From Armatimonadetes bacterium UBA5352 (lineage in GTDB: Bacteria; Armatimonadota; Zipacnadia; Zipacnadales; UBA5352): a DNA stretch of 64,000 bases. Where the stretch lies: assembly GCA_002411015.1 (NCBI GenBank), contig DHPY01000104.1, positions 39,810-103,809 of the forward strand. The letters are read 5' to 3'. Below, piece after piece: positions 51,477 to 59,415 of the stretch (its first letter is position 1; each line of letters opens with the position of its first letter). A program made the position numbers and the translations under genes. The notes beneath the pieces were generated by a model. The model saw only the letters and a program-made list of their open reading frames with translations, had not been told where the DNA came from and searched no databases.

Positions 51477-53744
51477 ATGATGCGCGTACTCAGCCGCTCT
51501 GCACTGATCGCCATCGGGGTGGTCACCATCATGGCAGCGAGATCAGACGCGCACTGGGAGCCGCCGACTGAGACCTTCCCGTGGGCGGATCCGGGGGCGG
51601 TCCGCTGGGTCATCAACTACTCCTCGATGGACGAGGCGCAGGTGCAGTTCCTGCTGGACGCAGGCTTCAACCTGATCCAGGGCGGCGCCTTCGCAGGTGA
51701 TGCGATGCAGATTGCGCGCGAGGGGGGCGCGCACCGGATGATGTACATCTGCTCGCGCACGATCTACCACGAGCAGCTCTTCCCGGAGCACCCGGAGCTG
51801 CGCGAGGCGGCGATCCTTACCCCCGAGGGCGAGTACAAGGTCATCTATAACAACCCGGCGCGCTATGCGGGGTGCTTCAACCAGCCGGCGTGGCTGGAGT
51901 ACATCAAGGGGCGGATGGACGCCCTCCAGGAGATGGGCGTTGACTGCATCTTCTTCGACAACCCCATGACCTGGGCGTGCTACTGCCCGACCTGCCGCGA
52001 GAAGTTCCGCGCCTACAGCCTCGAGCATACCGGCACTGCGTATGAGCTTGGCGAGGCAGGCACTCCGGGCGAGCTTGAGCGCTGGTTCACGCTCGACACC
52101 GCGCGCGAGTTCTTTGAGCAGGTCCACGCCTACGCGCACGACCGCGAAGAGCCGCTGTTCATCGTCGCGAACAACCTGAGCTACTGGTTGATAGATCAGG
52201 GCCTGGTGGATGGCGTCTTCACCGAGGCCTTCGCGCACCCGCCCTTCGGGAAAGACATCGCGGCCTGCAAGATCGGCCTGGCCGCCAGTCACGGCCGCCC
52301 GACCGGCTTCCTGAGCTACATCCCGGGCCCACCGAGGCAGGCTCGCGGGGTGGAGCGCTACCACGCTCCCGGCGCGACGAACATGTGGGTGGCGCTCCCG
52401 CTGCCGGAGGAGTACGCGCTGGGCTGCGCGACCGGGATCGCGCTCGGCGGCAACTACATGCCGAACATGAGCCTCAATGGCGACCGCAACGTGCTGGCGA
52501 TGACCAAGCCGGAGGAGGACCGGGCGATCCTTGACGCCTGCGAGGGGTACGCGGGCTTCGCGCGACAGTGGGAGGCGCTGCTTGCCGATCAGCGTGCTGG
52601 CAGCAAAGTCGGGGTGCTCTTCGATCTCACCTACGGACCGCGCACGGGGCAGATCCTGGGGCTCGATCGCGGCAACATCAACGACCTTCTCTGGCTGCTG
52701 CAGAGCGCGGGGGTGCCATCGGATGTCGTGGTGAACTCCGACCTCAGCCGGGGCGGGCTGGATGACTTCGGCGCGCTGCTGATAGACGGGCAGGCGACGC
52801 TCACGCCGCAGGAGATGACGGGTCTGCGCGAGTTCGTCGAGCGCGGCGGGACGCTGGTGCTCTCGGCCAGCCTCGATATCCGCGAGCGACTGGAGCCCAT
52901 CGAGGCCCGCCGCAAGGTCGCGGAGTTCCTGCCCGGGGTCTCCGACGCGCTCTACCTCAACGTGAGCGCGCTCGACCTCAAGATGGATGGCTACGAGGCC
53001 GACAGCGGGCGCATCAAGGCGATGACTGAGGGCACGGCGTCGCTTGAGTTCGCTGCCGAGCCGGGGCTGTGGCAGATCGGATTCAGCTACCTCGACGAGA
53101 GCGACGGGCGGTCGAGCTACGAACTGCTCGTGAACGGCACCGCGGTCGGCAGTTGGACCGCGGACGCCGACGATGATGAGTGGCATGACTTCATATCCGA
53201 GCCGCTTGAGCTTACCGCGGGCGACACGATCGCGGTGCACGGAACCGCCGGCGGGGGGGAGTACGCGCGGGTGCAGTCGCTGACGCTGCGCAGCCGCACC
53301 TCCGAGGCAGGCTACGAGGAGGTCACGCTCGGCGAGGGCCGCGTGCTGCAGATGGCGGGATCGCTGGAGGCGCTCTCCGCTGATGAGTGCGCGGTCGCGC
53401 TGGACGCCCTGCGGGCCGCCACTCCCGTGTCAGGCGCGTGGCCCGAGACGGTGCTGGTGAACGTGCTGCGCCAGCCCGAACGGGGCATCTTTTCCGCGCA
53501 CATCGTGAACCACGACTTCGTGTACGACGATGCCTACGCGATACAGGAGATCCGCCCGACGCCCGAGATCACGCTGCAGGTGAACGATCCGGCGCTCACG
53601 GTCGCGTGGCTGGTGGCGCCGGGAGCGGAGCCGAGCGAACTGCCGGTCGTTGACGGCGCGGTCACGGTACCGCCGGTAGAGATCTATGCGGCGGTGCTGC
53701 TCGCTCCGGGCGCGGCGACGCTGGAGGCGCTGACGGCGCAGTAG
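51477..53744 (+). CDS. exported glycosidase-like multidomain protein
   Basis: The 755-residue protein has a signal peptide of about 25 residues. A TIM-barrel-like region follows (about 30-360) with a Cys-rich turn ACYCPTCREKF near 163 and FFDNPMTW just before it. Next come a flavodoxin/GATase-like domain (about 370-490: VGVLFDLTYG, GALLIDGQATLTPQE, RGGTLVLSAS) and a sandwich or CBM-like region. This layout resembles beta-galactosidase-like and other uncharacterised GH-fold proteins. GAGGAG ten bases upstream supports ATG 51477. It sits 20 bases after the URO-D-like gene. Catalytic acids are not certain. Confidence 0.7.
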   Translation: MMRVLSRSALIAIGVVTIMAARSDAHWEPPTETFPWADPGAVRWVINYSSMDEAQVQFLLDAGFNLIQGGAFAGDAMQIAREGGAHRMMYICSRTIYHEQLFPEHPELREAAILTPEGEYKVIYNNPARYAGCFNQPAWLEYIKGRMDALQEMGVDCIFFDNPMTWACYCPTCREKFRAYSLEHTGTAYELGEAGTPGELERWFTLDTAREFFEQVHAYAHDREEPLFIVANNLSYWLIDQGLVDGVFTEAFAHPPFGKDIAACKIGLAASHGRPTGFLSYIPGPPRQARGVERYHAPGATNMWVALPLPEEYALGCATGIALGGNYMPNMSLNGDRNVLAMTKPEEDRAILDACEGYAGFARQWEALLADQRAGSKVGVLFDLTYGPRTGQILGLDRGNINDLLWLLQSAGVPSDVVVNSDLSRGGLDDFGALLIDGQATLTPQEMTGLREFVERGGTLVLSASLDIRERLEPIEARRKVAEFLPGVSDALYLNVSALDLKMDGYEADSGRIKAMTEGTASLEFAAEPGLWQIGFSYLDESDGRSSYELLVNGTAVGSWTADADDDEWHDFISEPLELTAGDTIAVHGTAGGGEYARVQSLTLRSRTSEAGYEEVTLGEGRVLQMAGSLEALSADECAVALDALRAATPVSGAWPETVLVNVLRQPERGIFSAHIVNHDFVYDDAYAIQEIRPTPEITLQVNDPALTVAWLVAPGAEPSELPVVDGAVTVPPVEIYAAVLLAPGAATLEALTAQ

Positions 53745-53759
53745 CTTCAGGGAGGCGAG

Positions 53760-54818
53760 ATGACGATGATGCCGAGCCTGACGAACCCGCTGCGAGGGCT
53801 GATCCTGCCGCGCGACACGCGATCGAAGCGCATCTCAAGCTGGGACACGAGCGGCGCAAACGGGGATCGCTGGATAATGGAGCCCGGTGAGACGCGCACC
53901 CTCGCGCAGATTGAGAGTGCGGGGTGCATCAACCACATCTGGATGACCTCAAGTTCGGACGAGCCGGCGTGGCCGCGCAGGGTGCTGCTGCGGATGTACT
54001 GGGACGGGCAGGACGCGCCGAGCGTCGAGGTGCCGATGGGAGACTTCTTCGGCGTAGGCCACGGGATGCTGGCGGAGTATGAGTGCATCGCACTCAACAT
54101 GACGCACCACCCGAGCGGCAGGCTGCGGTCGGCGTTCAACTGCTGGTTCCCGATGCCCTTCTCGACCGGCGCGCGCATCGAGCTTGTGAATGAGAGCGAG
54201 CAGTCGCGGCCGGTCTACTTCTACGTGGACTACGAGGAGCAGGACGAGCCGACGCCAGATCACCTCTACTTCCACGCCTCGTGGCGGCGCGAGAACCCCT
54301 GCGACGGCTGGGGCGCGCCGAACGCGATGTCGGCCGAACGCAAGCTCAACCAGACGCCGAACCTCAGCGATGAGGGGAACTACCTGATCCTGGAGGCGGA
54401 GGGGCGCGGGCACTACGTCGGCTGCAATCTCTCCATCGACAACTGGGATGGCGGCTGGTGGGGCGAGGGCGACGACATGATCTTCATCGATGGCGAACAG
54501 TGGCCTCCGTCGCTGCACGGGACGGGCTCGGAGGACTACTTCTCGCACGCCTACGGGATGCAGGATGTGCGGGGGCTGTATCACGGCACCTCGCTCTTCA
54601 ACCGCGGGCACCGCAACTGGGACGGGAAGTGGACGGTCTACCGGCTGCATATCCCGGACCCGATCGTCTTCCAGCGCTCGATTCGCGTGAGCATCGAGCA
54701 TGGCCACGCCAACCACCGCTCAGACGACTACTCCTCCACGGCCTACTGGTATCAGACGCTTCCGGCGAAGCCATTCGCGCCAATGTTGCCGGTGGAGAGG
54801 AGATTGCCGCGCGCGTAG
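53760..54818 (+). CDS. DUF2961 / GH172-family protein
   Basis: The 352-residue protein is a two-jellyroll member of the DUF2961 family, now partly classified as glycoside hydrolase family 172, which includes difructose-anhydride and arabinofuranoside enzymes. Signature blocks are IESAGCINHIWMT near residue 52, VPMGDFFGVGHG near 91, SAFNCWFPMPF near 124, and the very conserved HGTGSEDYFSHAYG near 254-267 with the key glutamate. No signal peptide is seen. GGGAGG precedes the ATG. It follows the glycosidase-like gene by 15 bases, so they are probably one transcript. Confidence 0.9.
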   Translation: MTMMPSLTNPLRGLILPRDTRSKRISSWDTSGANGDRWIMEPGETRTLAQIESAGCINHIWMTSSSDEPAWPRRVLLRMYWDGQDAPSVEVPMGDFFGVGHGMLAEYECIALNMTHHPSGRLRSAFNCWFPMPFSTGARIELVNESEQSRPVYFYVDYEEQDEPTPDHLYFHASWRRENPCDGWGAPNAMSAERKLNQTPNLSDEGNYLILEAEGRGHYVGCNLSIDNWDGGWWGEGDDMIFIDGEQWPPSLHGTGSEDYFSHAYGMQDVRGLYHGTSLFNRGHRNWDGKWTVYRLHIPDPIVFQRSIRVSIEHGHANHRSDDYSSTAYWYQTLPAKPFAPMLPVERRLPRA

Positions 54819-54854
54819 CGTATATGTACCTGCCATCTCGAGGAGGTGCTCGCT

Positions 54855-55280
54855 ATGAGTCACACGATCCGGCAGGTGACGGCGGCGGTTGTCCAGGTCA
54901 GTGACGAGGTCGGAGTGCTGCACCGGGTGCTCTGCGTACTGCGGGACGCCGGTGTGAACATGCTGGCGATCGCGAGCCAGCGGCGCCAGGGCATGGCGCT
55001 GATGGCCATTCCCGAGGACATGATGGCGGTCCGTGACCTCGCGGGACAGCGCGGCGTGCACATGCAGACTCGGCAGGTCTTCCTGATCGAGGGAGACGAC
55101 CGCGTCGGGGCGCTCTGCGAGATCACGAAAGCGATCGCGGACGCCGGGATCAGCATCGAGGACGTTGCCGCGCTCTCGGCCTCGCGGCGCTACGCGGCAG
55201 TCCTGACCTTCGCGGACGCCGATCTTGAGGCGGCCGCGAAGGCCCTCGGTCTGGACGAGGCTGAAGAAGGCGAAAGCTAA
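54855..55280 (+). CDS. tandem ACT-domain protein
   Basis: The 141-residue protein consists of two ACT-like domains, the first opening with QVSDEVGVLHRVLCVLRDAGVNMLAIAS, the second with EGDDRVGALCEITKAIADAGISIEDVAA. ACT domains bind amino acids and regulate enzymes; stand-alone tandem ACT proteins are common and of unclear partner. AGGAGGT seven bases upstream fixes ATG 54855. The gene ends before a strong bidirectional terminator. It may sense an amino acid such as arginine or isoleucine, but the ligand is not predictable. Confidence 0.85.
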   Translation: MSHTIRQVTAAVVQVSDEVGVLHRVLCVLRDAGVNMLAIASQRRQGMALMAIPEDMMAVRDLAGQRGVHMQTRQVFLIEGDDRVGALCEITKAIADAGISIEDVAALSASRRYAAVLTFADADLEAAAKALGLDEAEEGES

Positions 55281-55297
55281 GCCGAGCGAAGCTATGA

Positions 55298-55326
55298 GAG
55301 GGGCTCCCGAAGCGCGGGAGCCCCTC
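55298..55326. terminator. bidirectional terminator
   Basis: A perfect 12-bp stem (55298-55309 with 55315-55326) around a 5-base loop separates the ACT-domain gene from the convergent oxidoreductase gene. Confidence 0.75.
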
Positions 55327-55333
55327 GCGCGTC

Positions 55334-56350
55334 TCAGAGGTCGAAGCGCTCGGGCCTCTGCGGTTCGCCGGTGGCGAGAGAGAGGTCGCCGGCGAGTGAG
55401 ATCGCGACTGAGTTCGCGACATCGCGGCCGGAGATCGGCGGCGCGGTGTCATCGATGACGGCCTGCGCGAAGTCCCGGATGACGGGGCCGTAGGGGTGGC
55501 CTTTCACAGGCAGCTCAACCTTGATGATGTCGTCGAGGCTGTCGTTGAGCCGGATGCGGTCGAACTCGCGGCCGGAGAGGTAGGTGCCTTCCGTCCCGTA
55601 GAGCATGAAGTTGCGGAACGAGGGGCGCTGGCAGCCGTAGGTGGTGCCGAACTTCCCGCAGGCGCCGCTCTCGAACTTCAGCACCGAGATGGCGCAGTCC
55701 ATGAACGGGTACTCCTCGTCGGTGAGGCACTTCTTGCTCCCGTAGGCGTGTATCTCCACTACCTCGCCCATGCACCAGCGCAGCAGGTCTATCATGTGAC
55801 AGCCGCCGCCGATAAAGGGCGTGTGGTTCTGCTCGCGCCTGCCTCGCCAGCCGGTGCGGATCAGGTTCGAGATGTTGTGCACGTAGTCGGCCTCGCCGAA
55901 GAAGAGGTCGCCGAGGTAGCCGCTGTCAGCCAGCCGCTTCGCCTCAACCATCCGCGGGTTGGTGCGCAGCACCTGGTTGATGCCGAGCTTGCAGCCGGAC
56001 TTCTCCTCGGCGGCGAGCATCGCGCGGACTTCCTCGATGCTGATCGCCATCGGCTTCTCGCAGAGGACGTGGATGCCGCTCTCCAGCGCCGCGATGGACT
56101 GCCGGGCATGCTCGGCGTCCGGCGTGGCGATGAAGACCATCTCGATGTCGTCCTGCTTGAGCATCTCCTCGTAGTCGGTGTACCAGGGGATGCCATACTC
56201 CTCCCCCACCGTGCGCGCGGGCTCTTCGAGGATGTCGCAGACCGCGACAAGCTCGGTGTTGGGCTGCTCAGTGACGGGCTTCGCGCGGCCGAAGGGGCTG
56301 CGCGGGCTCAGGCCGACGACGGCACAGCGGGTTCTGAGGGTCTCAGACAT
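55334..56350 (-). CDS. Gfo/Idh/MocA-family oxidoreductase
   Basis: The 338-residue protein has an N-terminal Rossmann domain (CAVVGLSPRSPFG, then VAVCDILEE), the EKP motif in HVLCEKPMAI near residue 93, and a C-terminal alpha/beta domain with GGGCHMIDLLRW near 176. Members oxidise or reduce sugars, polyols or nucleotide sugars with NAD(P). GAGGACAC lies upstream of ATG 56350. It is on the minus strand directly after the DUF4091-like gene, so both probably share one transcript. Confidence 0.85.
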   Translation of the reverse strand: MSETLRTRCAVVGLSPRSPFGRAKPVTEQPNTELVAVCDILEEPARTVGEEYGIPWYTDYEEMLKQDDIEMVFIATPDAEHARQSIAALESGIHVLCEKPMAISIEEVRAMLAAEEKSGCKLGINQVLRTNPRMVEAKRLADSGYLGDLFFGEADYVHNISNLIRTGWRGRREQNHTPFIGGGCHMIDLLRWCMGEVVEIHAYGSKKCLTDEEYPFMDCAISVLKFESGACGKFGTTYGCQRPSFRNFMLYGTEGTYLSGREFDRIRLNDSLDDIIKVELPVKGHPYGPVIRDFAQAVIDDTAPPISGRDVANSVAISLAGDLSLATGEPQRPERFDL

Positions 56351-56371
56351 GATCTCAGTGTCCTCTCGGGT

Positions 56372-58081
56372 TCAGTGGTTCACGATCTCATCGAGCGCCA
56401 GCAGAAGCTCATCCCGGTGGCGCAACAGCGCGGCAGGGCCCGGGTTCCAGTAGTGGAAGTCCACGAAGACCGCCGGTGTCGGCTCGAGGAGCGCCTGCAG
56501 GCGCTGTTCCTCGAGCGGAGTCAGATCGCCTTCAGCGAGCAGCGCCCGCGCCTTCTCGAAGAGCGCCAGGTCCACGAGCGCATCGCGGGTGATCTTCAGC
56601 CGCAGCGACGGCAGCACCGGCCCCCCCTCCTCCCGAGGCGGATAGACGCGGAAGTTGTTCCCGTTATGCACGCCGCCGTAGGGGTAGCCTGAGAGCGCGT
56701 CGGAGAGTGTCAGGGTCTCCCAGAAGTCTGCCTGCAGGTCCGTCGCCCGGAAGCCGGCCCATGTGAAGACGCCGCGTGCGCCGGCGAAGTAGCTCATCCA
56801 GAGCGCGAGCCGGTGCTCTATCGCGGCGTTGTCGATCTCCATGTTCGGCGCGCCCGCCAGCGGTGCGCGCATCTGCCAGTGGATCGGGAGGTGACAGTAG
56901 TAGTGCCACAGCTCCGGCGCCTCCATGTCGCGCATCGTCGCCGGGTCATACTGACTCGCGGAGACGTCGGTCATCCAGATGTCGCAGCCATCGGGCATGT
57001 TCGGGTGATACTCGCTCGCGAGGTACACGCGCAGGCCGGGGTACTTCTGCCGCACCTCCTCGCAGAGCGGGATGTTCTGCTGCGCGAAGGTCGCGGCATC
57101 GGGCTCATCGGGCCCCCGGTAGAGGAGGCACTGGTCGAGCCAGCCTGCGGCCCGGATGTGCTCATACGCGGCGGGCATGTCGGCGTCGGGAATGCCGCGC
57201 AGATCGAAGAAGCGCTGGCCCTGCGCTGCGAGCAGGTCGTGCATCGTGTCGAAGGCCGAAGGATCCTCCGTGCTCCATAGCCCCGCCAGCGCGTCCGCGG
57301 GCTGCATGTGATGCTCCAGCGCCATCTCGCACATGGCGCCGAACTGCTCGTCACTGAGGGTGCCTCCGCCCCACCTCCGCCCGAACCAGCTCAGAAATGG
57401 GTAGCTCTTCGGCTCAAGCGCGAGGTTCGGCACCACGCGAATGATCGGCGTTACCGTCGCGGTCTGCTCGCTATCGCTGAGCGTCAGGCGGCATGCGATC
57501 TCACCGCCAGGGTGGTCCGCGGGGATGGCCACGTCTACCCAGTAGGCTGCGAGATCGGTGCCTGAGGCGCTCGCGCGGTTCTCCGGCACAAGCGGGTCGG
57601 GCCAGCGGTCAGAGTGCATGCGCGGGTACGAAGCGTTCTGCGCGGTGGTGACGAACACCTGGCGGTAGATGGTGGCCTCCGCCTCGCCGGCGTCACGCAA
57701 CTCCAGTGTGAGCGTGTACTCACGCTCCGGAGCGCCCACGCTCGGTAGCGCGACCACCTGGAAGCCCTGCCTCTCACCCGCGGGCGCGAGGAACGGGCCC
57801 ACGGTTGCAGGGCCACCGCCCGGCAACCAGCTCGGGCCGCGATACCAGTACTTGTTGGGCAGGATCTTGACCAGCTCGTGGTTCATGCCGAGCGCGAACT
57901 GAGCGTCGGGATCGGGCGCAAAGCGCTCCTGGTAGCGGGCCAGTGCGTCGCTGAAGGGCAGCCCCCACGGGTCCACGCTGTCGGCGATGCTCTTCTCCGC
58001 CTCCGGCAGGTAATCCGGCGGCGGCGCCGCACAGGCGACGGATGGCATGATCATCAACATAGCGACCGCCAGGGCTTTCAT
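56372..58081 (-). CDS. exported DUF4091-like glycosidase-related protein
   Basis: The protein has 569 residues with a signal peptide ending SVACA (about residue 19). An N-terminal beta-sandwich follows (to about residue 200), then a barrel-like region containing SYPFLSWFGRRWGGG, HYYCHLPIHWQMRAPL and GARGVFTWAGFRATD, the last resembling the DUF4091/GH-like signature. A helical tail ends with IVNH. ATG 58081 is favoured by its signal peptide; a GTG at 58099 overlaps the stop of the remnant upstream as GTGA and is the alternative start. Catalytic residues are not certain. Confidence 0.65.
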   Translation of the reverse strand: MKALAVAMLMIMPSVACAAPPPDYLPEAEKSIADSVDPWGLPFSDALARYQERFAPDPDAQFALGMNHELVKILPNKYWYRGPSWLPGGGPATVGPFLAPAGERQGFQVVALPSVGAPEREYTLTLELRDAGEAEATIYRQVFVTTAQNASYPRMHSDRWPDPLVPENRASASGTDLAAYWVDVAIPADHPGGEIACRLTLSDSEQTATVTPIIRVVPNLALEPKSYPFLSWFGRRWGGGTLSDEQFGAMCEMALEHHMQPADALAGLWSTEDPSAFDTMHDLLAAQGQRFFDLRGIPDADMPAAYEHIRAAGWLDQCLLYRGPDEPDAATFAQQNIPLCEEVRQKYPGLRVYLASEYHPNMPDGCDIWMTDVSASQYDPATMRDMEAPELWHYYCHLPIHWQMRAPLAGAPNMEIDNAAIEHRLALWMSYFAGARGVFTWAGFRATDLQADFWETLTLSDALSGYPYGGVHNGNNFRVYPPREEGGPVLPSLRLKITRDALVDLALFEKARALLAEGDLTPLEEQRLQALLEPTPAVFVDFHYWNPGPAALLRHRDELLLALDEIVNH

Positions 58082-58095
58082 ATGTGCCGCATACC

Positions 58096-58251
58096 TCACT
58101 CATACTCCCCGACTTCTAGCGCGACGTCCAGCATCGCCAGCCAGTTCTCTCGCGCGTGATCGGTCATCGTCGGCCGGCCGCCGAGCGTGGCGGTCGGCGA
58201 GAGGATGAAGCCTCCGCCATCCATCCCGACGCGCACGGTCTCGGCGACCAT
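58096..58251 (-). pseudogene. 3' remnant of a URO-D-like gene
   Basis: A 51-codon frame encodes ETVRVGMDGGGFILSPTATL and ends in WLAMLDVALEVGEYE, a good match to the C-terminal end of URO-D-like proteins (Gly-Gly-Phe-Ile-Leu-Ser-Pro then a helix). It continues in frame directly after the GNAT stop codon (58264-58266) with only four codons before its first ATG. There is no ribosome binding site, so it is probably not expressed independently. Its subfamily differs from the proteins at 36747 and 50342. Confidence 0.55.
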
Positions 58252-58263
58252 CGGCCATGGCGC

Positions 58264-59247
58264 TCATCCTCGCGCGAAGATGACGAGATCGAGGGGATCG
58301 CCGGCATCGCTGGTGACTGCGCGGCTAATCGTGGCCTCCTCGGCGAAGCCTGCGGATTGCAGGGCCTCCGCCCGACCGTGCGATGCTGAGTCAGAGAACG
58401 CGAGCACACGCTGGTTGCCGGGGAGAGCCACCGCCTGCACGAGTGCGGGCGCCTGCTCGATGAAGCTCGGGTGCACGAAGGTATCCAGCACGAGCGGCGC
58501 TCCCGGGAACGCCCGCCAGGGCGCGAGCAGCGCGTAGCCGACCACGGCGCCGTCCTCAGCTGAGAGCAGCCGAAAGTCGCTGATGCGGCCCTCGACGAGG
58601 CCGCGCCGCACGTTCAGGTACTGGCCCTCGAAGCCGCCGAAGCCGTGCTGGTTGAGGTAGACGCTCCGGATGTGCCAGCCCTCCTGCACCTCGGCCAGCG
58701 CCTCCAGCGTAGCCCAGTCGCCCCAGTGGGTCTCGCGCACCATCACCGGCCGGGGCGCGAACTGCTTTGCCGCGAAGTCCTCCTCCAGCACCCACGCCAT
58801 CGTGCCGGTGTTGCGGTAGCCGACGAAGCCCCATTCCTCGTAGATGTGGTATGGCGGGCTGTCGTAGCCGGTGTGCAGGAAGAGCGCGCGCCCGTTGCGG
58901 GCGCGGAAGTCGTCGGTGACCGCCTCCATGAGCCGGGAGCAGATGCCCTTGCGGCGCTGCTCAGGCGGGGTGAAGACATGCCCGAGGATGCCGATCGGCG
59001 CGTCCATCGACTCGATGGTCATGATATTGCCGACGATGACGCCGTCCACGAGGCCCTCGTAGTAGTACTGCAGCGCGCCGGGCATGCCCTCGCGGAAGGC
59101 GATCTCCATCTGCCACTGCCACGGCTCGCCCTTGTGCCCGAGGAACGGGAGGATGCGATCACGCCACTCAGGCTCAGGAGGCACTACGCGCACGATCTCC
59201 ATCTGCTCGCCGGACTTCAGTTGCACACTGCCGAGTGTGTCAACCAT
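58264..59247 (-). CDS. GNAT acetyltransferase, probably two-domain
   Basis: The 327-residue protein has an acetyl-CoA-binding motif in PPEQRRKGICSRLMEAV near residue 97 and a following aromatic strand. A second half (about 185-320) looks like a degenerate second GNAT domain (GAVVGYALLAPW, LDTFVHPSFIEQAP). Family members acetylate small amines, sugars or proteins. GAGG nine bases upstream supports ATG 59247; two upstream starts only extend the N-terminus. It is divergent from the GH95-like gene. Confidence 0.8.
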   Translation of the reverse strand: MVDTLGSVQLKSGEQMEIVRVVPPEPEWRDRILPFLGHKGEPWQWQMEIAFREGMPGALQYYYEGLVDGVIVGNIMTIESMDAPIGILGHVFTPPEQRRKGICSRLMEAVTDDFRARNGRALFLHTGYDSPPYHIYEEWGFVGYRNTGTMAWVLEEDFAAKQFAPRPVMVRETHWGDWATLEALAEVQEGWHIRSVYLNQHGFGGFEGQYLNVRRGLVEGRISDFRLLSAEDGAVVGYALLAPWRAFPGAPLVLDTFVHPSFIEQAPALVQAVALPGNQRVLAFSDSASHGRAEALQSAGFAEEATISRAVTSDAGDPLDLVIFARG

Positions 59248-59415
59248 GGACCATCGCCTCACTTGACGGCCACTTCAGACGTTGCGGTCGGCGCATCTTC
59301 GCCGCGCGGGAAGAGCTTCCCTCCGCAGCGCATGAAGGCGAGGCTTTCGGAGGGCCTCGCGCGGGTGCGGCGAATACTCCTCCCTGCCACCCAAGCAGCG
59401 GCGGAGGTGATCCGG

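Noticed and set aside
58645..59415. Long upstream extension of the GH95-like gene
   Set aside because: It overlaps the GNAT gene on the opposite strand; the GGAGGTGA before ATG 59416 gives the start.
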